Assembly (NCBI GenBank): GCA_002270565.1
Contig: NQMI01000056.1
Span: 68,168 to 132,167 of the forward strand
Source of the DNA: Stenocarpella maydis
Lineage: Eukaryota > Ascomycota > Sordariomycetes > Diaporthales > Diaporthaceae
Reading direction: 5' to 3'
DNA: 64,000 nt
In this document: piece after piece, positions 1-11,605 of the stretch
Position numbering within the stretch: the first letter of the stretch is position 1
Layout: each line of letters opens with the position of its first letter
The notes under the pieces: generated by a model
What the model saw: only the letters and a program-made list of their open reading frames with translations
What the model was told of the DNA's origin: nothing
The model's database searches: none
Translations under genes and position numbers: made by a program

Positions 1-491
1 TAGACCTGCCTTTGCAGATATCCTCTTGAGAGCTGAGGAATACCGAGTTGCTTTCTTACCTAGGAGATTAGACTAGGCTGAGCTTAATGAGTTCTAGTAA
101 TTTGGAGCATTGGTAGGCCCTATAATTAGAGGAAGTACTATATTTATAGCACTTTCTGATCTTGCCGTTCTATTGATAGGCTAGCTTAGATATATTCTAC
201 CTATGGTCTTTGGAGTGTTCATTAGTAAAACTATCCTCCTAATTATAATTAGCTTCTAGTGAGTTTAAGGATATAATTGTATTAGGGCTATTAAGTCCCA
301 AGCAAGCCCGGCTTTAATTATAGCTGAGCACCCTATTAATATATGCTTGATTTGCATTAAGTTTATTTAATATAGGCTGCAGGCTTTCCGTAAGGTCATT
401 CTTGGTTATAAACTTAATCTCCATCTGGGCAAACTTATAGGCTAAGTTATTCATTAAAGAGTCTTTATTAAACTGGATATTCTTCTGGATA
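1..491. other. AT-rich transposon-decay sequence, no gene
   Basis: The sequence is AT-rich with stop codons in all frames and no open reading frame of note. It belongs to the same decayed block as the following 11 kb. I could not assign it to an element family. Confidence 0.6.
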
Positions 492-1092
492 ATCTTATTG
501 TTAAACGGAACCGCTCAGCAGGGCGTTAGTACTCCGTGCAAGGAGTTACCCTAGACTTCGTTGTAAGGAGTTACCCTAGACTTCCTAGCAAGGAGTTACC
601 CTAGACTTGCGAGTCAGGCGATTTTCGCTAAGTACGCCCAGTGCGTGCGTGACGCAAGATGAGTTTGGTGGCCGTGAGTCGATTATTTTGGCCTGCATTT
701 GCACCTTAATTCAGACCTCTGCATTACCCTTATTTCTTACCCAAAAAGTATATAACTTAGTGCATTGGATAGCTTGATTTCTGAAGTTTATATGTACTTA
801 ATTTGGGTATTGCTAGGGCTATGGTTGGCTGGTTGCTTGGAACCAAAGATGGTGTGTTGGAAGGGCGAATTTTCCGGCATTTGCAAATTTGCACCAGAGC
901 CTACCGCAGCGTGCCCAGGGGTGAGACGACGTCGGAGGGTATATAAGGAGGGCTTACAGAAGCCCAACTTAATTCAATACAAAGTTGTCCAGACCATTGT
1001 CAATCGTCCCAATTCGCCTCAGAGCACCACACTGCGACCCTGCCGAAACACACGCTGAACTGAATGCTATTCTATAGCACAAATTCATCAGA
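492..1092 (+). repeat. LTR-like repeat, copy 1 of 2
   Basis: This 601-bp unit is repeated at 1097-1697 with only seven differences that I could find, six of them transitions. It contains a TATA motif (tatataagg, 940-948) followed by a short leader-like segment, the layout of a retrotransposon long terminal repeat with promoter and R/U5 region. Near its start three 21-25 bp units (540-610) repeat the core aaggagttaccctagactt. A 97-codon open frame lies at 765-1058, but it overlaps the TATA box and is not believable as a gene. Clear TG...CA ends and target duplications were not found, so the LTR call is inferred from the promoter-like content and the pairing. Confidence 0.6.
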
Positions 1093-1096
1093 NNNN
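1093..1096. other. Assembly gap (4 N)
   Basis: Four Ns lie exactly between the two 601-bp LTR-like copies. This suggests that the interior of an LTR element was not resolved, or that two contig ends carrying the same repeat were joined. Confidence 0.9.
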
Positions 1097-1697
1097 ATCT
1101 TATTGTTAAACGGAACCGCTCAGCAGGGCGTTGGTACTCCGTGCAAGGAGTTACCCTAGACTTCGTTGTAAGGAGTTACCCTAGACTTTCTAGCAAGGAG
1201 TTACCCTAGACTTGCGAGTCAGGCGATTTTCGCTAAGTACGCCCAGTGCGTGCGTGACGCAAGATGAGTTTGGTGGCCGTGAGTCGATTATTTTGGCCTG
1301 CATTTGCACCTTAATTCAGACCTCTGCATTACCCTTATTTCTTACCCAAAAAGTATATAACTTAGTGCATTAGATAGCTTGATTTCTAAAGTTTATATAT
1401 ACTTAATTTGGGCATTGCTAGGGCTATGGTTGGCTGGTTGCTTGGAACCAAAGATGGTGTGTTGGAAGGGCGAATTTTCCGGCATTTGCAAATTTGCACC
1501 AGAGCCTACCGCAGCGTGCCCAGGGGTGAGACGACGTCGGAGGGTATATAAGGAGGGCTTACAGAAGCCCAACTTAATTCAATACAAAGTTGTCCAGACC
1601 ATTGTCAATCGTCCCAATTCGCCTCAGAGCACCACACTGCGACCCTGCCGAAACACACGCTGAACTGAATGCTATTCTATATCACAAATTCATCAGA
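1097..1697 (+). repeat. LTR-like repeat, copy 2 of 2
   Basis: Second copy of the 601-bp unit, with the same TATA motif at 1545-1553 and the same triplicated 25-bp block near its start. Differences from copy 1 are mostly C/T or G/A, consistent with light RIP or replication errors since insertion. Copy 2 runs directly into AT-rich decayed sequence. Confidence 0.6.
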
Positions 1698-2653
1698 CTT
1701 ATATTCTGGCTGATTAGAGTGAGAGGGGGTTTATACTAATAATTCTATGGTCCTTGGGGCAGATTGAGGCTATGGGTAAGGTGTCTTTGTAAGCTGAATA
1801 GGAGGGGGATGGTGAGTTGTAAGACTAGCCCCCCTTATATTATTATGCTCGTTCTGATGGGAGTACTCCAGTTCCTTATTGATTAGAGAAAGGAGTTCTA
1901 TCTTGAAAGTTCTCTAGTTATGGGTTCTAGCTTTCTTGTTGGATATGCTTCTGGTGGCTAATATTTTCTTTAGGGTTGATGGTAAGATTTGATAGAACGG
2001 CTAGGTTGGCGAGATCAGATTGTTGTTAGTGGAATCTAGTACCTGGTTGTAAGTTGTAATCCAGTGCTTTTAGGCTTCCAGATCTTCGGCAGGGTAATTC
2101 CTTTGGATAGTGTTAATTACCTCGGATGGATTAGTATAAGAGGTAGCATTATGAATTTAGTAGTAAGCTATTAGCTAGCCCTTCTAACCAACCTAATTAT
2201 GCTCTCCTGTAGTGATTATATAAACATTATTAATTAGGCTTGAGGTAGTGCAAACCTGGAGGAATAAGCTAAGTACCTGATCTAATGAATATTGGAACTA
2301 GTTAGTAATGGTCTCTACCGAATTAATAACTTTAATAATATTAGTTTTATTAAATCATGGAGTTAATTAAAGTATAAATAGCAAGGCCTAAAGGGCAGCG
2401 TTTTTAAAGGGTATTAAAGGTATAATAGGCTGAGAAGCTGCCTAAATGGGTGGTATAGGAGTATAATACTCCTAATTAGAGGTTTTAGATAGGGTGGGGT
2501 AGGTTCCTGAGGAGACTAGCGTTCTTGAGGTGGATCTTTCTTTAATGAGAGCCCCCTTGCCTTATTTATATCCTGCTCCCTTCCCCTAGAGGGAGAACCT
2601 TTAATAGATGGGGGAGTAGAATGAATATCTTTTATTGAGTAAATAAAGGATAT
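1698..2653. other. AT-rich decayed repeat DNA, no gene
   Basis: Highly AT-rich, with dense TAA/TAG triplets in every frame and no open frame longer than a few dozen codons. I read it as RIP-mutated transposon remnant, family unknown. Confidence 0.6.
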
Positions 2654-3028
2654 AGGTCCTAATTAGTCTCTTATGGTAATAATGGAGGTGAATGTTTCTC
2701 TCTACCTTTACGTTCTTAGGAGAGGGCCTAGTATGAGTGCTGTTTGAAGGTATTAAATGTTTCTCTCTACTAGGGGTCTCGGGAGAAGGCAAAAGTGTAA
2801 GTGCTATTTGGGGTCTGCTGAGATGCGTATAGGAGTGAATAGGTCCTGATTAGTCCCTTGCGGTAATAGTGAAGTTAAATGTTTCTCCGTACTAGAGCTG
2901 CTTTTTAAAGAGGCGAGATATAAGTGCTGTTTGAGGGTGTTGAATGTTTCTCTCCACTAAGTATGTTTAGAAGAAGCAAAGGTATTAAGTGCTGTTTGAA
3001 ATTTGCTGAGATGTATATAGGAATAATT
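2654..3028. repeat. Decayed ~187-bp tandem repeat (two units)
   Basis: Two units start at 2654 and 2841 with the related heads aggtcctaattagtc and aggtcctgattagtc. A truncated third head occurs at 3029, giving periods of 187 and 188 bp. Inside each unit a shorter motif recurs twice (aatgtttctctctact followed by aagtgctgtttg), so the array has a nested structure. The units differ mainly by C/T and G/A changes. It may derive from a repeat-bearing coding region read on the minus strand, but no intact frame remains. Confidence 0.6.
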
Positions 3029-4215
3029 AGGTATAATTAGAGTAAATGGTATTAGTATAGAAGGTTATATTAAATACTATAAAGTCTTGCTGTGGTAGCA
3101 GGCAGGAGCTATTTAATTGTAAGTAACTAGAGGAGAGGATAATATAAATATTTGGAATACCCTTATGCTGCTAATGCTAGCTATCCTGACCGCGGGGGGT
3201 GCTAATAATAGCAGAAGCTCTGAGCTTACTAATTAGAAGGATAGCGGTTGGTAGGGTAGGAACCTCTTTAACTCCCTATAGAAGCATATAATATCTAGCA
3301 TCACTATTACCTAACCTAATATTATATAATATTAGATGATATCTCGGATGTAGTATTTAATAGGGTAACCAGATGTTATAATGATAACTCAAAAGGGAAA
3401 ACTGAAGAGGGGCCTGATTGGTTAAACTAGGGCTTTATTATATCTAGTTTACCTATATTAGGGAATTAGCGTGCTGAACCTTCGGGTGCTATATCTGAGG
3501 GCAAGAGAGTTTTGGGTAATGTAGGCGGTTGGGATCCACCAAACCTTCTTAATACTAGTCCTTTGTGTTCCTTTTAAGGAAATGAGCCCTGATTAGATGC
3601 TGTTAAATCTGATTGGAATGAATTTCTAAGGCCTAAGGATATAAATCCCTTAGTAGCTTTTTCAGGAATGTGTGGCTAGGCTAGAGGTTCTATACTTTAC
3701 TACTAAATTGGGTATGCTGGGAGGGGGTCTAAGATATAGCTGAGGTGATGGAGTTAGCTTGGTATAGAGATTAGATTAGCCTTGTATATACCTGCTCCTA
3801 TTGCTACTGGGTTAATTGTGGGCGACTTGGGAGGGTAAATCCGGCCTTTACATGATAGCAAAATCCTCTGTTAAGAGTGAGAGGGCGCTATAGCTCTGAT
3901 TAGAATTAAATGGTATTAGAAGTGTGGAGATTTACTCCCCTGAAGTGGCTGATAACCTTATAAATAAAATAGGGAATCCAGGCCTAAAAGCTAAGGAACT
4001 TTATAATGGCTGAAGAAACCTTATTGGCTGAAGAAACATATGTTTGATTTATGGGGTAGATATTAGTGAAAACGGGCCTAAAGGGGGGAGCGAGAGGATA
4101 AAACCTCCTTATATACAAAAAGGCACACATTCTGCTAGAGCCCTGATCAAGCAACCACCCTAAGAGGAGCGTGGAAGGCAAGAAGAGGAGCCCCTGATGC
4201 GATAGGAGAGTTATA
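3029..4215. other. AT-rich decayed repeat DNA, no gene
   Basis: AT-rich with scattered short GC-richer patches and no supportable open frame. It probably holds remnants of the 5' part of the element whose coding remnant starts at 4912. Confidence 0.5.
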
Positions 4216-4483
4216 AGGGGAATAGAGGGTGCTAAAAAGGAGAGGCAGAAAAAGAGGGCATAAGAAATAGTTTTATAGTATACATGTATATATCTGATAG
4301 ATATAAATTCATAGGGTATAAAAAGATTGATTCTCTAGGACTAGAAATTTCTCAAAAGCAACGCAGGAAGGCCCCTTCTTATAGTCTTGGAGGGAGGGGG
4401 GGATGCTAAGGCTGGTTTTCCTCCGGATTCCGAAACATGCCGGTTCCCCTAGACCCCGGAACACTAGCACTAATAGATAATAT
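4216..4483. repeat. Gap-flanking duplicate, left copy
   Basis: This 268-bp segment is repeated at 4642-4911 on the other side of a 158-N gap. The copies differ by two C/T transitions that I could see and by a poly-G tract of 7 versus 9. It sits directly upstream of the copia-type coding remnant, so it could be the leader region after the 5' LTR. Confidence 0.75.
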
Positions 4484-4641
4484 NNNNNNNNNNNNNNNNN
4501 NNNNNNNNNNNNNNNNNNNNNNNNNNNNNNNNNNNNNNNNNNNNNNNNNNNNNNNNNNNNNNNNNNNNNNNNNNNNNNNNNNNNNNNNNNNNNNNNNNNN
4601 NNNNNNNNNNNNNNNNNNNNNNNNNNNNNNNNNNNNNNNNN
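4484..4641. other. Assembly gap (158 N)
   Basis: A run of 158 Ns flanked on both sides by the same ~269 bp. Either an unmerged contig overlap or a true tandem duplication would give this pattern. Confidence 0.95.
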
Positions 4642-4911
4642 AGGGGAATAGAGGGTGCTAAAAAGGAGAGGCAGAAAAAGAGGGCATAAGAAATAGTTTC
4701 ATAGTATATATGTATATATCTGATAGATATAAATTCATAGGGTATAAAAAGATTGATTCTCTAGGACTAGAAATTTCTCAAAAGCAACGCAGGAAGGCCC
4801 CTTCTTATAGTCTTGGAGGGAGGGGGGGGGATGCTAAGGCTGGTTTTCCTCCGGATTCCGAAACATGCCGGTTCCCCTAGACCCCGGAACACTAGCACTA
4901 ATAGATAATAT
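4642..4911. repeat. Gap-flanking duplicate, right copy
   Basis: 270-bp copy of 4216-4483, with the poly-G tract two bases longer. It runs directly into the start of the copia-type coding remnant. Confidence 0.75.
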
Positions 4912-7900
4912 AGTTGAAGAGATATTATAACTATATCCCCTTTAATAATAGTCTATCATTTGAGGAATGCCAACCAGCACCAAGCAGCAACAGAGGGATA
5001 GGCCCAAGTACCTACGGACCTATATTACAACCTACTGCCCCAGCTATACCTAGATCTCAGTCCCTATCCCGTCAGCCACAGGGCATGTACAACTATAAGA
5101 CTTCTGATAGCTATGGATTAATACTTAAGTGGGAGGAATTCCGAGCTGCCTATGAGAAGCACGCTATAATCCCTCTATAATAGCTATATACTATATTACT
5201 GAAGAAGGGTATATTTGTTAATATAGCTAAGTACTACTCGGATGATGAGAAATTTACTGGAGCAATAGATAAAGTACTTAATGATAAAATCCGTTTCTTT
5301 TATAATATCTACAAAAACAACTACCTATACCCAACTTACTTCCAGGTAGCATTACCCATAATATTAAAGGGTAAAGCTAAGGATTTTTATATATAGTTAA
5401 TTACGAATAAGGATACCTTCACTATAGTATATACCAAACTTAAGCAACAATTTAATATAGATAGCAAATAATAAGTATATTTAATAATATAGAATACCAC
5501 TACTTTTGCATTAATATAACAGAAGAATAAGAGCAAAACCTTATTAGAAATAGTGGAAATCTTAATTAAAAATATAAAGTAATACTCCCGAATACTTAGC
5601 TATAAAGAAGCACTAGGAGACAAACCACTACATAACAACCTCATCTATACTATATGCAGTATACCTAAGTTCTACTTTATTAAGCTAATAGCCCTAGCTA
5701 CTGCTAATGAAGTGTGTGATATGCTCCGTTATTATACTGCATCATTAGGGCCTTAATACCCCTCCCGGTCATACACTATAGGGTAAGGTAATAATAATGG
5801 ATAGAATGGTGACTATAATGAGGATGAAGATTAAGATGATAAGCAGTACCTTAATAGTAACTAGTTCTATCTTAACTACCGGTATAATAACAACTAGCAG
5901 TATAGAGGTAACTACCTAAGGAACTCTACGCGTGGGCGATATCCCTCGGGATGAGGCAATTACTATCCCTAAGGCAACTTCTAGCCGCTCTTTAGAGGAT
6001 GCAACTGCCCCTACGGAAGGAATAATGGAAATAGTCCCCCATATAAGAAGAAATGCTTTATTTACTAAAAGTAAGGATACTGGTTATTAAATTATTCTTT
6101 TAAAGAGCGCTAGAGGGCTAAAGGCATATATATAAATATATATAGTACTATAAACTAACCCCCTTTAGATAATGAATTTTATGCATTCCTTATTAACTAT
6201 AAGGGTATCAACTATAAGGACAACAACTAGGAGAGCACCAGCATATTTATTAGTAATACTAAAGCCTGAGAAAACTATATGTGGCTAGTAAACCAAGCTT
6301 TCCTCTATACCTTTGGTATTAACAATAATGAGGAGGACCAGGATGGCCCTAGCTCCATAACTAATGAGAATAATATTGGTAGCTGTTGGAATAGCACTTA
6401 GGATCGCACATCAGTATGGGGACGAGGTGGCTTAGTCAGCCACCTAGGTACCGCACGGAGGCCTTAAGCCCCTACCGTGTACTTCCCCTCCCTCGTTTCA
6501 AAACCTAGATAGATCATCGAATAACAGAACCAGTTCGACAACCACTGTACGTACGTACCAACAGCCATATGGCAAAGGCCATTCAACAGTAGCAGTGATA
6601 ATAAAGCTGATAAGGAAGCCGGCGATATTAAGGAAGTCTTCATAATAGATAACTACTCGCGCTAGTACTTCCAGGGGATCCTCTTAGATACTGGTATAGC
6701 CAACTATTCTACTGCCGGGTATAACTAATACACTGCTCTGCAGCAACTATTACCTATTGCTCTTAATAAGTCTCACACAAGCGAAGCATTAGTTCGCTTT
6801 AAACCAGGAAAACTACTATAATTAATAGGAGCAACTATAATTAATATAGCAGCCAGCAACTTAATGTTTTATATAATAAAGATAGCAATCCCCTTCCTCT
6901 TATATATGCAAGATATAAATATATACTCACTCTTCATGCAAAATATAACTAATGAAGTCATACAACACAAGCCAAATTAGTAGCACGAGAAGATATTTCC
7001 TATCACTTGGAAGTAGGGATACCTATAGTTCCTTATAAATATTAATAAGAATAATAATACCCTCATTCTCTTCCTTATAGAAGTTAAACTACAGCAACTA
7101 TACAGATAATTTGGACACCTATCTATTAATCATCTTTCCCGGCTGTTAATAGGCGCGGGCCATAATGTTAATTCCTCAGCATTAGAGGCTATTACTAAGT
7201 TCTATTACTACTGCCAAATGCACTCTCCTACACCCTAAAGATTTAAGTTCAACCTCTGTAATAATATTGACTTTAACTATAAGGTTGTTATAGATGTAAT
7301 GTACTTAATAGGCCTTCCTATACTACACATTGTTAACTTAGCTACTTCCTTCTAAGCCAGATAATTCTTACCTTCTCTTTCCACTAAAGATATATAGGAA
7401 GCCCTATAAAGTTGCTAGATTAATGTATATATGGGTCCCCCAAACCGCCTTATATCCAATATAGGGACTAACTTTGCTTCCAGCAAGTTTAAGAGTACAG
7501 TATATATTATAGGGATTACATATAAATAAATACCTGCAGAAATATATTAGTTAATTAGTAAAGTAGAGCGATATCATGCTCCTTTATGCAGGGCTTTTGA
7601 TATCTTATATGCTGAGTTATCAACTACATTTACTAAGGAAGCCATACTATAGATAAGCTTTGCAGCAGTTAATAACACAGTTGGCCCGGATGGCCTCATG
7701 CTAACTCTCCTAGTGTTTGGAGTATACCCATGTATAATAGAAGACTCTGCTCCTACGCCATCTACTCTAAGGAGAGCCAAGGCAGTATAGAAGGTAATAA
7801 AGGAGATTAGGAGAATTAATGCAGCATATAAAATCAATAAAGCATTACATACAAGGAACAGCCCAAATATATTAGGAATCTTAAGCCTTTTACTCTAGAG

Positions 7901-9939
7901 TAAAGTACGCATATGGTAAGAAAAGACTAGATAGCAAGGCCTATATAAACTGCTCTCTATTAACAACCACAATATAATAATTAACCTACTAAATGGACCA
8001 GTTGTTTTCTGGTTAACCCTTATATAGCTATACTACCGGGATGAAGAAGGACCTATTCATCTATTAAACCCTAATAATATCCCTAAGGAGCCAGTATACT
8101 TCAAGCCAGACCTTATACTGGCTATTCCTGACCCGGTAGTCCCTTAATGATGAGAATAATTATAGGGAACTAAGAGCAAGCAGAAGGCAGTCATTACTAC
8201 AGATAATAATAATGATAACCCTGCTGCTAATAATGATAATGATAAGGTGGAAGATAAGATTATTACCCATACATTTCTTACCCAATATAAAATCAAGAAC
8301 TACAAACTTGCTCTAAAGCTCCGCCAGGATAGCATTATTACTACCCCAGGCGACCCCTTTAAGGAGTTGGACGATAGGGAAGTATCCAAGCTAATCAGCC
8401 AAGGAGTATTCCAGTTTAAGTAGTTTAATGAGAGGAAACACAGAGGAATATAAATCTTTAAGTCTTATATTATTAGGGAGATCAAGGGCAAAACCAAGAA
8501 GCCATATAAGAAGTCCCGCCTAGTTATAGCTAGCTTTAGGGATCTTATAAAATATAAGATCCTCATACAATCACTTAATGGTATAACATACAAGTTATTA
8601 ACTCCTTCTTACCCTTATGCCTTCTTTAATAACTAAGGGATTATATCTTGAATTCCGTAATATTACCCAGGCCTATCTATAATTAAAATCCATACTTAAG
8701 AGGCCCATCTTATACTACCTTCCTCCTAAAATAAGGGGTAAATACCCAGCTGGTATAATCATAAGGGTAATTAAGCCTTTATATAGTGTTACTAAAGCCG
8801 GCGTATACTGGTGGGCTATATACTATAAATACTATATTGAGAAGCTAGGGATAATTGTATCTGCATATAACCCGTGCCTCCTGATAGCTAACTATAGTAG
8901 TAAGGGTAGCAAGGATATCTTTAGTATTACTGCTATATAGACTAATGATACCCTTACCCTTTATACCCCAGCTTTCTCAGAACTTAAGGAGCAAAAGATT
9001 AAGAAGAAGGAGATCCACTACAAGCTAAAGGATAGATTAACCCCTAAGAAATCACTAAACTTCAACAGCATAAAGATCATAATATTATACAACAGCATTA
9101 TACATCTTAAATAAAAGGGCTAAAGGGCAAAGATATAGCTAGTTAACTGCATAGCTATAGATTGCATTTAATAGTATATGGAATAACGCATATAAGGAGC
9201 ATATCTAGCTTTTATTTGCTATCTGAAAGCAGCATTTAACCTCTCTATTGCAGCACAAATTCAAGACCCTAAAGAAGAGGACTATGCTAAGTTGAATAGG
9301 CAGCTAAAGTAGCAAGCAGACTACCTTAACTATAGCCTTAACTACATTCCTCTAGACCTTGCAGCAGCCAAGTTAATAATCTTTATGGATGGGTCTTTTA
9401 CTAATAATAAGGACCTCAGTTCCTAAATTAGCTATATAATTACTCTAGTAAATGAAAAGCAAACCAAGCAATTATTTACATGGAAGATTACTAGAAATAT
9501 CCTCTATTAGTCGTTAATAAAGTATAAGAGAGTTATATATAGCATACTTACTTCTAAGATTTACAGTATAGTTAATAGCTTTAATATAGGGATTATAATA
9601 TTAGCTACTTTACGCCAGGTTACCAAACGCCTAAGTCTACTAGAGATCCCTCTTATCGTTTATATAGACTTATACTCATTATATAAGTGTCTAGTTAAGC
9701 TAGGGATAACAAAAGAGAAACGCCTGATAATTAACGTGATAGCGTTAAGGCAGTTATATAAGAAGCGTGAGATCCATAAGATCCGGTGGATTACTGGGGA
9801 TTATAACCTAGTAGATGCCTTTATGAAGAGTATACTAAATAAGGCGCTAGAATGCCTCATTAATAATAATACCCTCATTATTAAGGTGGAAGGATATATA
9901 GACTATAGCCAGTTGGCAACGACTCCTTCCTCTACCTAA
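4912..9939 (+). mobile_element. RIP-decayed Ty1/copia retrotransposon (gag-pol)
   Basis: The plus strand encodes in one order the domains of a Ty1/copia polyprotein, broken by many in-frame TAG/TAA stops and some frame changes. A gag-like region lies at about 5215-5755, a degraded zinc-knuckle region near 6055, and an aspartic protease with LLDTG at about 6683. The pre-integrase zinc motif lies at 7100-7230, the integrase core around 7250-7740 (glutamate motif KVERYHAPL at about 7562), reverse transcriptase at about 8340-8960 and RNase H at 9370-9870, ending in the typical DAF-K-S motif. Protease, integrase, RT, RNase H in that order is copia, not gypsy. Most stops can be explained as CAA/CAG turned to TAA/TAG, the signature of RIP at CpA. 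The catalytic aspartate pair of RT appears mutated (TNDTL). The element cannot be autonomous. Confidence 0.85.
6384..6563 (+). mobile_element. 180-bp LTR-like insertion in the copia remnant
   Basis: The segment starts TGTTGGAATAGC and ends GTACCAACA, so it has TG...CA ends within a 6-bp inverted repeat (TGTTGG/CCAACA), as in Ty1/copia LTRs. It is visibly richer in GC than its surroundings and contains a perfect 7-bp hairpin (ggtggct...agccacc). Flanking 5-mers (gtagc and gccat) do not match, so no target duplication was found. It lies between the gag and protease regions of the copia remnant. It could also be a divergent part of that element. Confidence 0.4.
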
Positions 9940-11097
9940 ACACCATATAAGGGATCATAATAATTGCTGCAAGAATAGCTATGTGCTGACTTGCTCAGCA
10001 AGAGCATACTCAATGGCAATTAACTAACTAATGCAACTTAGTTAGTAATATACCAATATAATACTAATGCTGCCCCATATAAAGGAAGAATTACCACTTC
10101 CTAGCACCCTAAGCCCCAGATGGAAGTTAATAAGTACCTTGAGATATAAAAAGTAATCACACAGTACTAACAACCAGTAAAACTTTAGATCCCTATCAAC
10201 TAGTTACCTATATCTTACTCTAAGGAGCTGCATAGTTGGCCAGTATATGGTTTAAATCTATCCCAAGGGCGAGACCTTGTAGCTAAGATTTTTATAGTGG
10301 TGCCTATATACTAAGGGTTTAGGTAATAAGGGTTACCACTATCCTACGAGCACTTAAGTTGCTAGTTGTATATATTAAGCATTCCCAGTCAAGATTTCGC
10401 AGTCTTAACTCCTGCTTAACATATATTTTATATACTTACTAAGAGCGGCATTAGATATTACACTTTTTACTACGCATTTTGTTAATAAGTTGGCTCTGAT
10501 ATGCTATTTATTACTGTCTGCTATAATCCCTACCTAACCCAACTACTACCTTATCCATACCCACTAACTCTTGCTATTGGCCTCTAATAGAGAGGGCTTT
10601 ACTGAGTGTTCTTCCCCTAAATGGCCTCGGGCGAAGAGGGCTTTTACAGATTGAGTTATTATCAAAACTTATTATTAATATCTGCCATCGGATTAGCAGC
10701 TAATCTGGACTATACTCAATTTAGTTAATTGTTAACACTTAGTAAAGAGAGAGAAGGGGTCCGGAAGGCTGGATAGTTGTTATTCTAGTTCCAGGGAGTC
10801 CGGGTAATTATTATTCTAGCTCTAGGTAAATCCTTATTTAACCTATAGCCTGCAAGCGAAGAAAGCATAAGTCCTTATCGCGCATTTCTTTTAAAACCCT
10901 TAAGTACTAAAGATAACAAATGGGCAGTATATATTAATGGAAGCAGATATTTTATATAGGGAAAGCACTATATTATGCCGGATTGTACAATTACGGGCTC
11001 CTAGCTTCCAGAGGAAGTAGGGACTGCCATAATACACCAGGCTTCTCCAAGTGCCTGTATTTAATGGGTACTTGGCATAATAGTATGTTTGATGAAC

Positions 11098-11224
11098 TTG
11101 GCAAAGGGGCTGCTATAACTAAAAGCAACGGCAATATAGGGATTCTGATGATGAATATAGCAATTCTTTTGTTCTTATTATAACAGCAAGAGCGTGGGTT
11201 CAACCCTACGCCTGGGATTTTTTT
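11098..11224 (+). repeat. Possible tRNA-derived (SINE-like) fragment
   Basis: A sequence fitting the pol III A box (tggcaaagggg, ~11,099) is followed about 90 bp later by a B-box-like gggttcaaccc (~11,195) and a run of eight Ts (~11,217-11,224) that could terminate pol III. The flanks do not fold into a convincing tRNA acceptor or T stem, so a SINE or tRNA relic is more likely than a working tRNA. Chance in AT-rich DNA cannot be excluded. Confidence 0.25.
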
Positions 11225-11326
11225 TACTATGATTTTTAAAAGAAAAGACTACTAGTGTGGCAATAGTAGTATGCAACAGCACATTGGTGGGCTATCGCTA
11301 CAGCCACCGTACTGTAGCCAGAGGGC

Positions 11327-11349
11327 GTAGTTGCTTACTAAGCAACTAC
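11327..11349. repeat. Perfect inverted repeat, 11-bp arms
   Basis: GTAGTTGCTTA and TAAGCAACTAC flank a single C. Further inverted pairs surround it: gggcgtag (11,323) with ctacgccc (~11,383), and gctacag with ctgtagc (~11,297-11,318). The cluster looks like part of a foldback element or MITE inside the decayed block. Confidence 0.6.
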
Positions 11350-11476
11350 TACCCACTATATAGACCTGAGATAGCTGGCGGGCTACGCCCACTGCACCCA
11401 CTACTCGAGACAGAGAGAAATACAAGAACAACACCCCACTCGTATTGCAATACGTGACCCATCCAACAACAGTACT

Positions 11477-11605
11477 ATTTATCCGCAGAAAGAGTATTAT
11501 CTTAGGTGTACTATGCTTTTGGGCAGCTTCACCTAAAGTAAGCCTATTATCAATAATATTAAATATAGCATCAGCTATATTCTCTTCATTATAGCTAGGC
11601 ATCAT
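11477..11605 (-). pseudogene. Fragment of DDE transposase N-terminus (Fot1/pogo-like)
   Basis: The first 43 codons of a minus-strand frame (starting MMPSYNEENIADAI, with LTLGEAAQKHSTPK) resemble the psq-type helix-turn-helix at the N-terminus of fungal Fot1/pogo transposases: an acidic Y-x-E-E start, an alanine/isoleucine helix, then a G-x-A-x-x-x-x-x-x-P turn. Downstream the resemblance stops and the frame runs through the inverted-repeat cluster, so only a fragment remains. The family call is from motif memory. Confidence 0.45.

Noticed and set aside
765..1058. 97-codon frame repeated at 1,379-1,663
   Set aside because: It overlaps the TATA motif and leader of the LTR-like unit in both copies, so it is a by-product of the repeat and not a gene.
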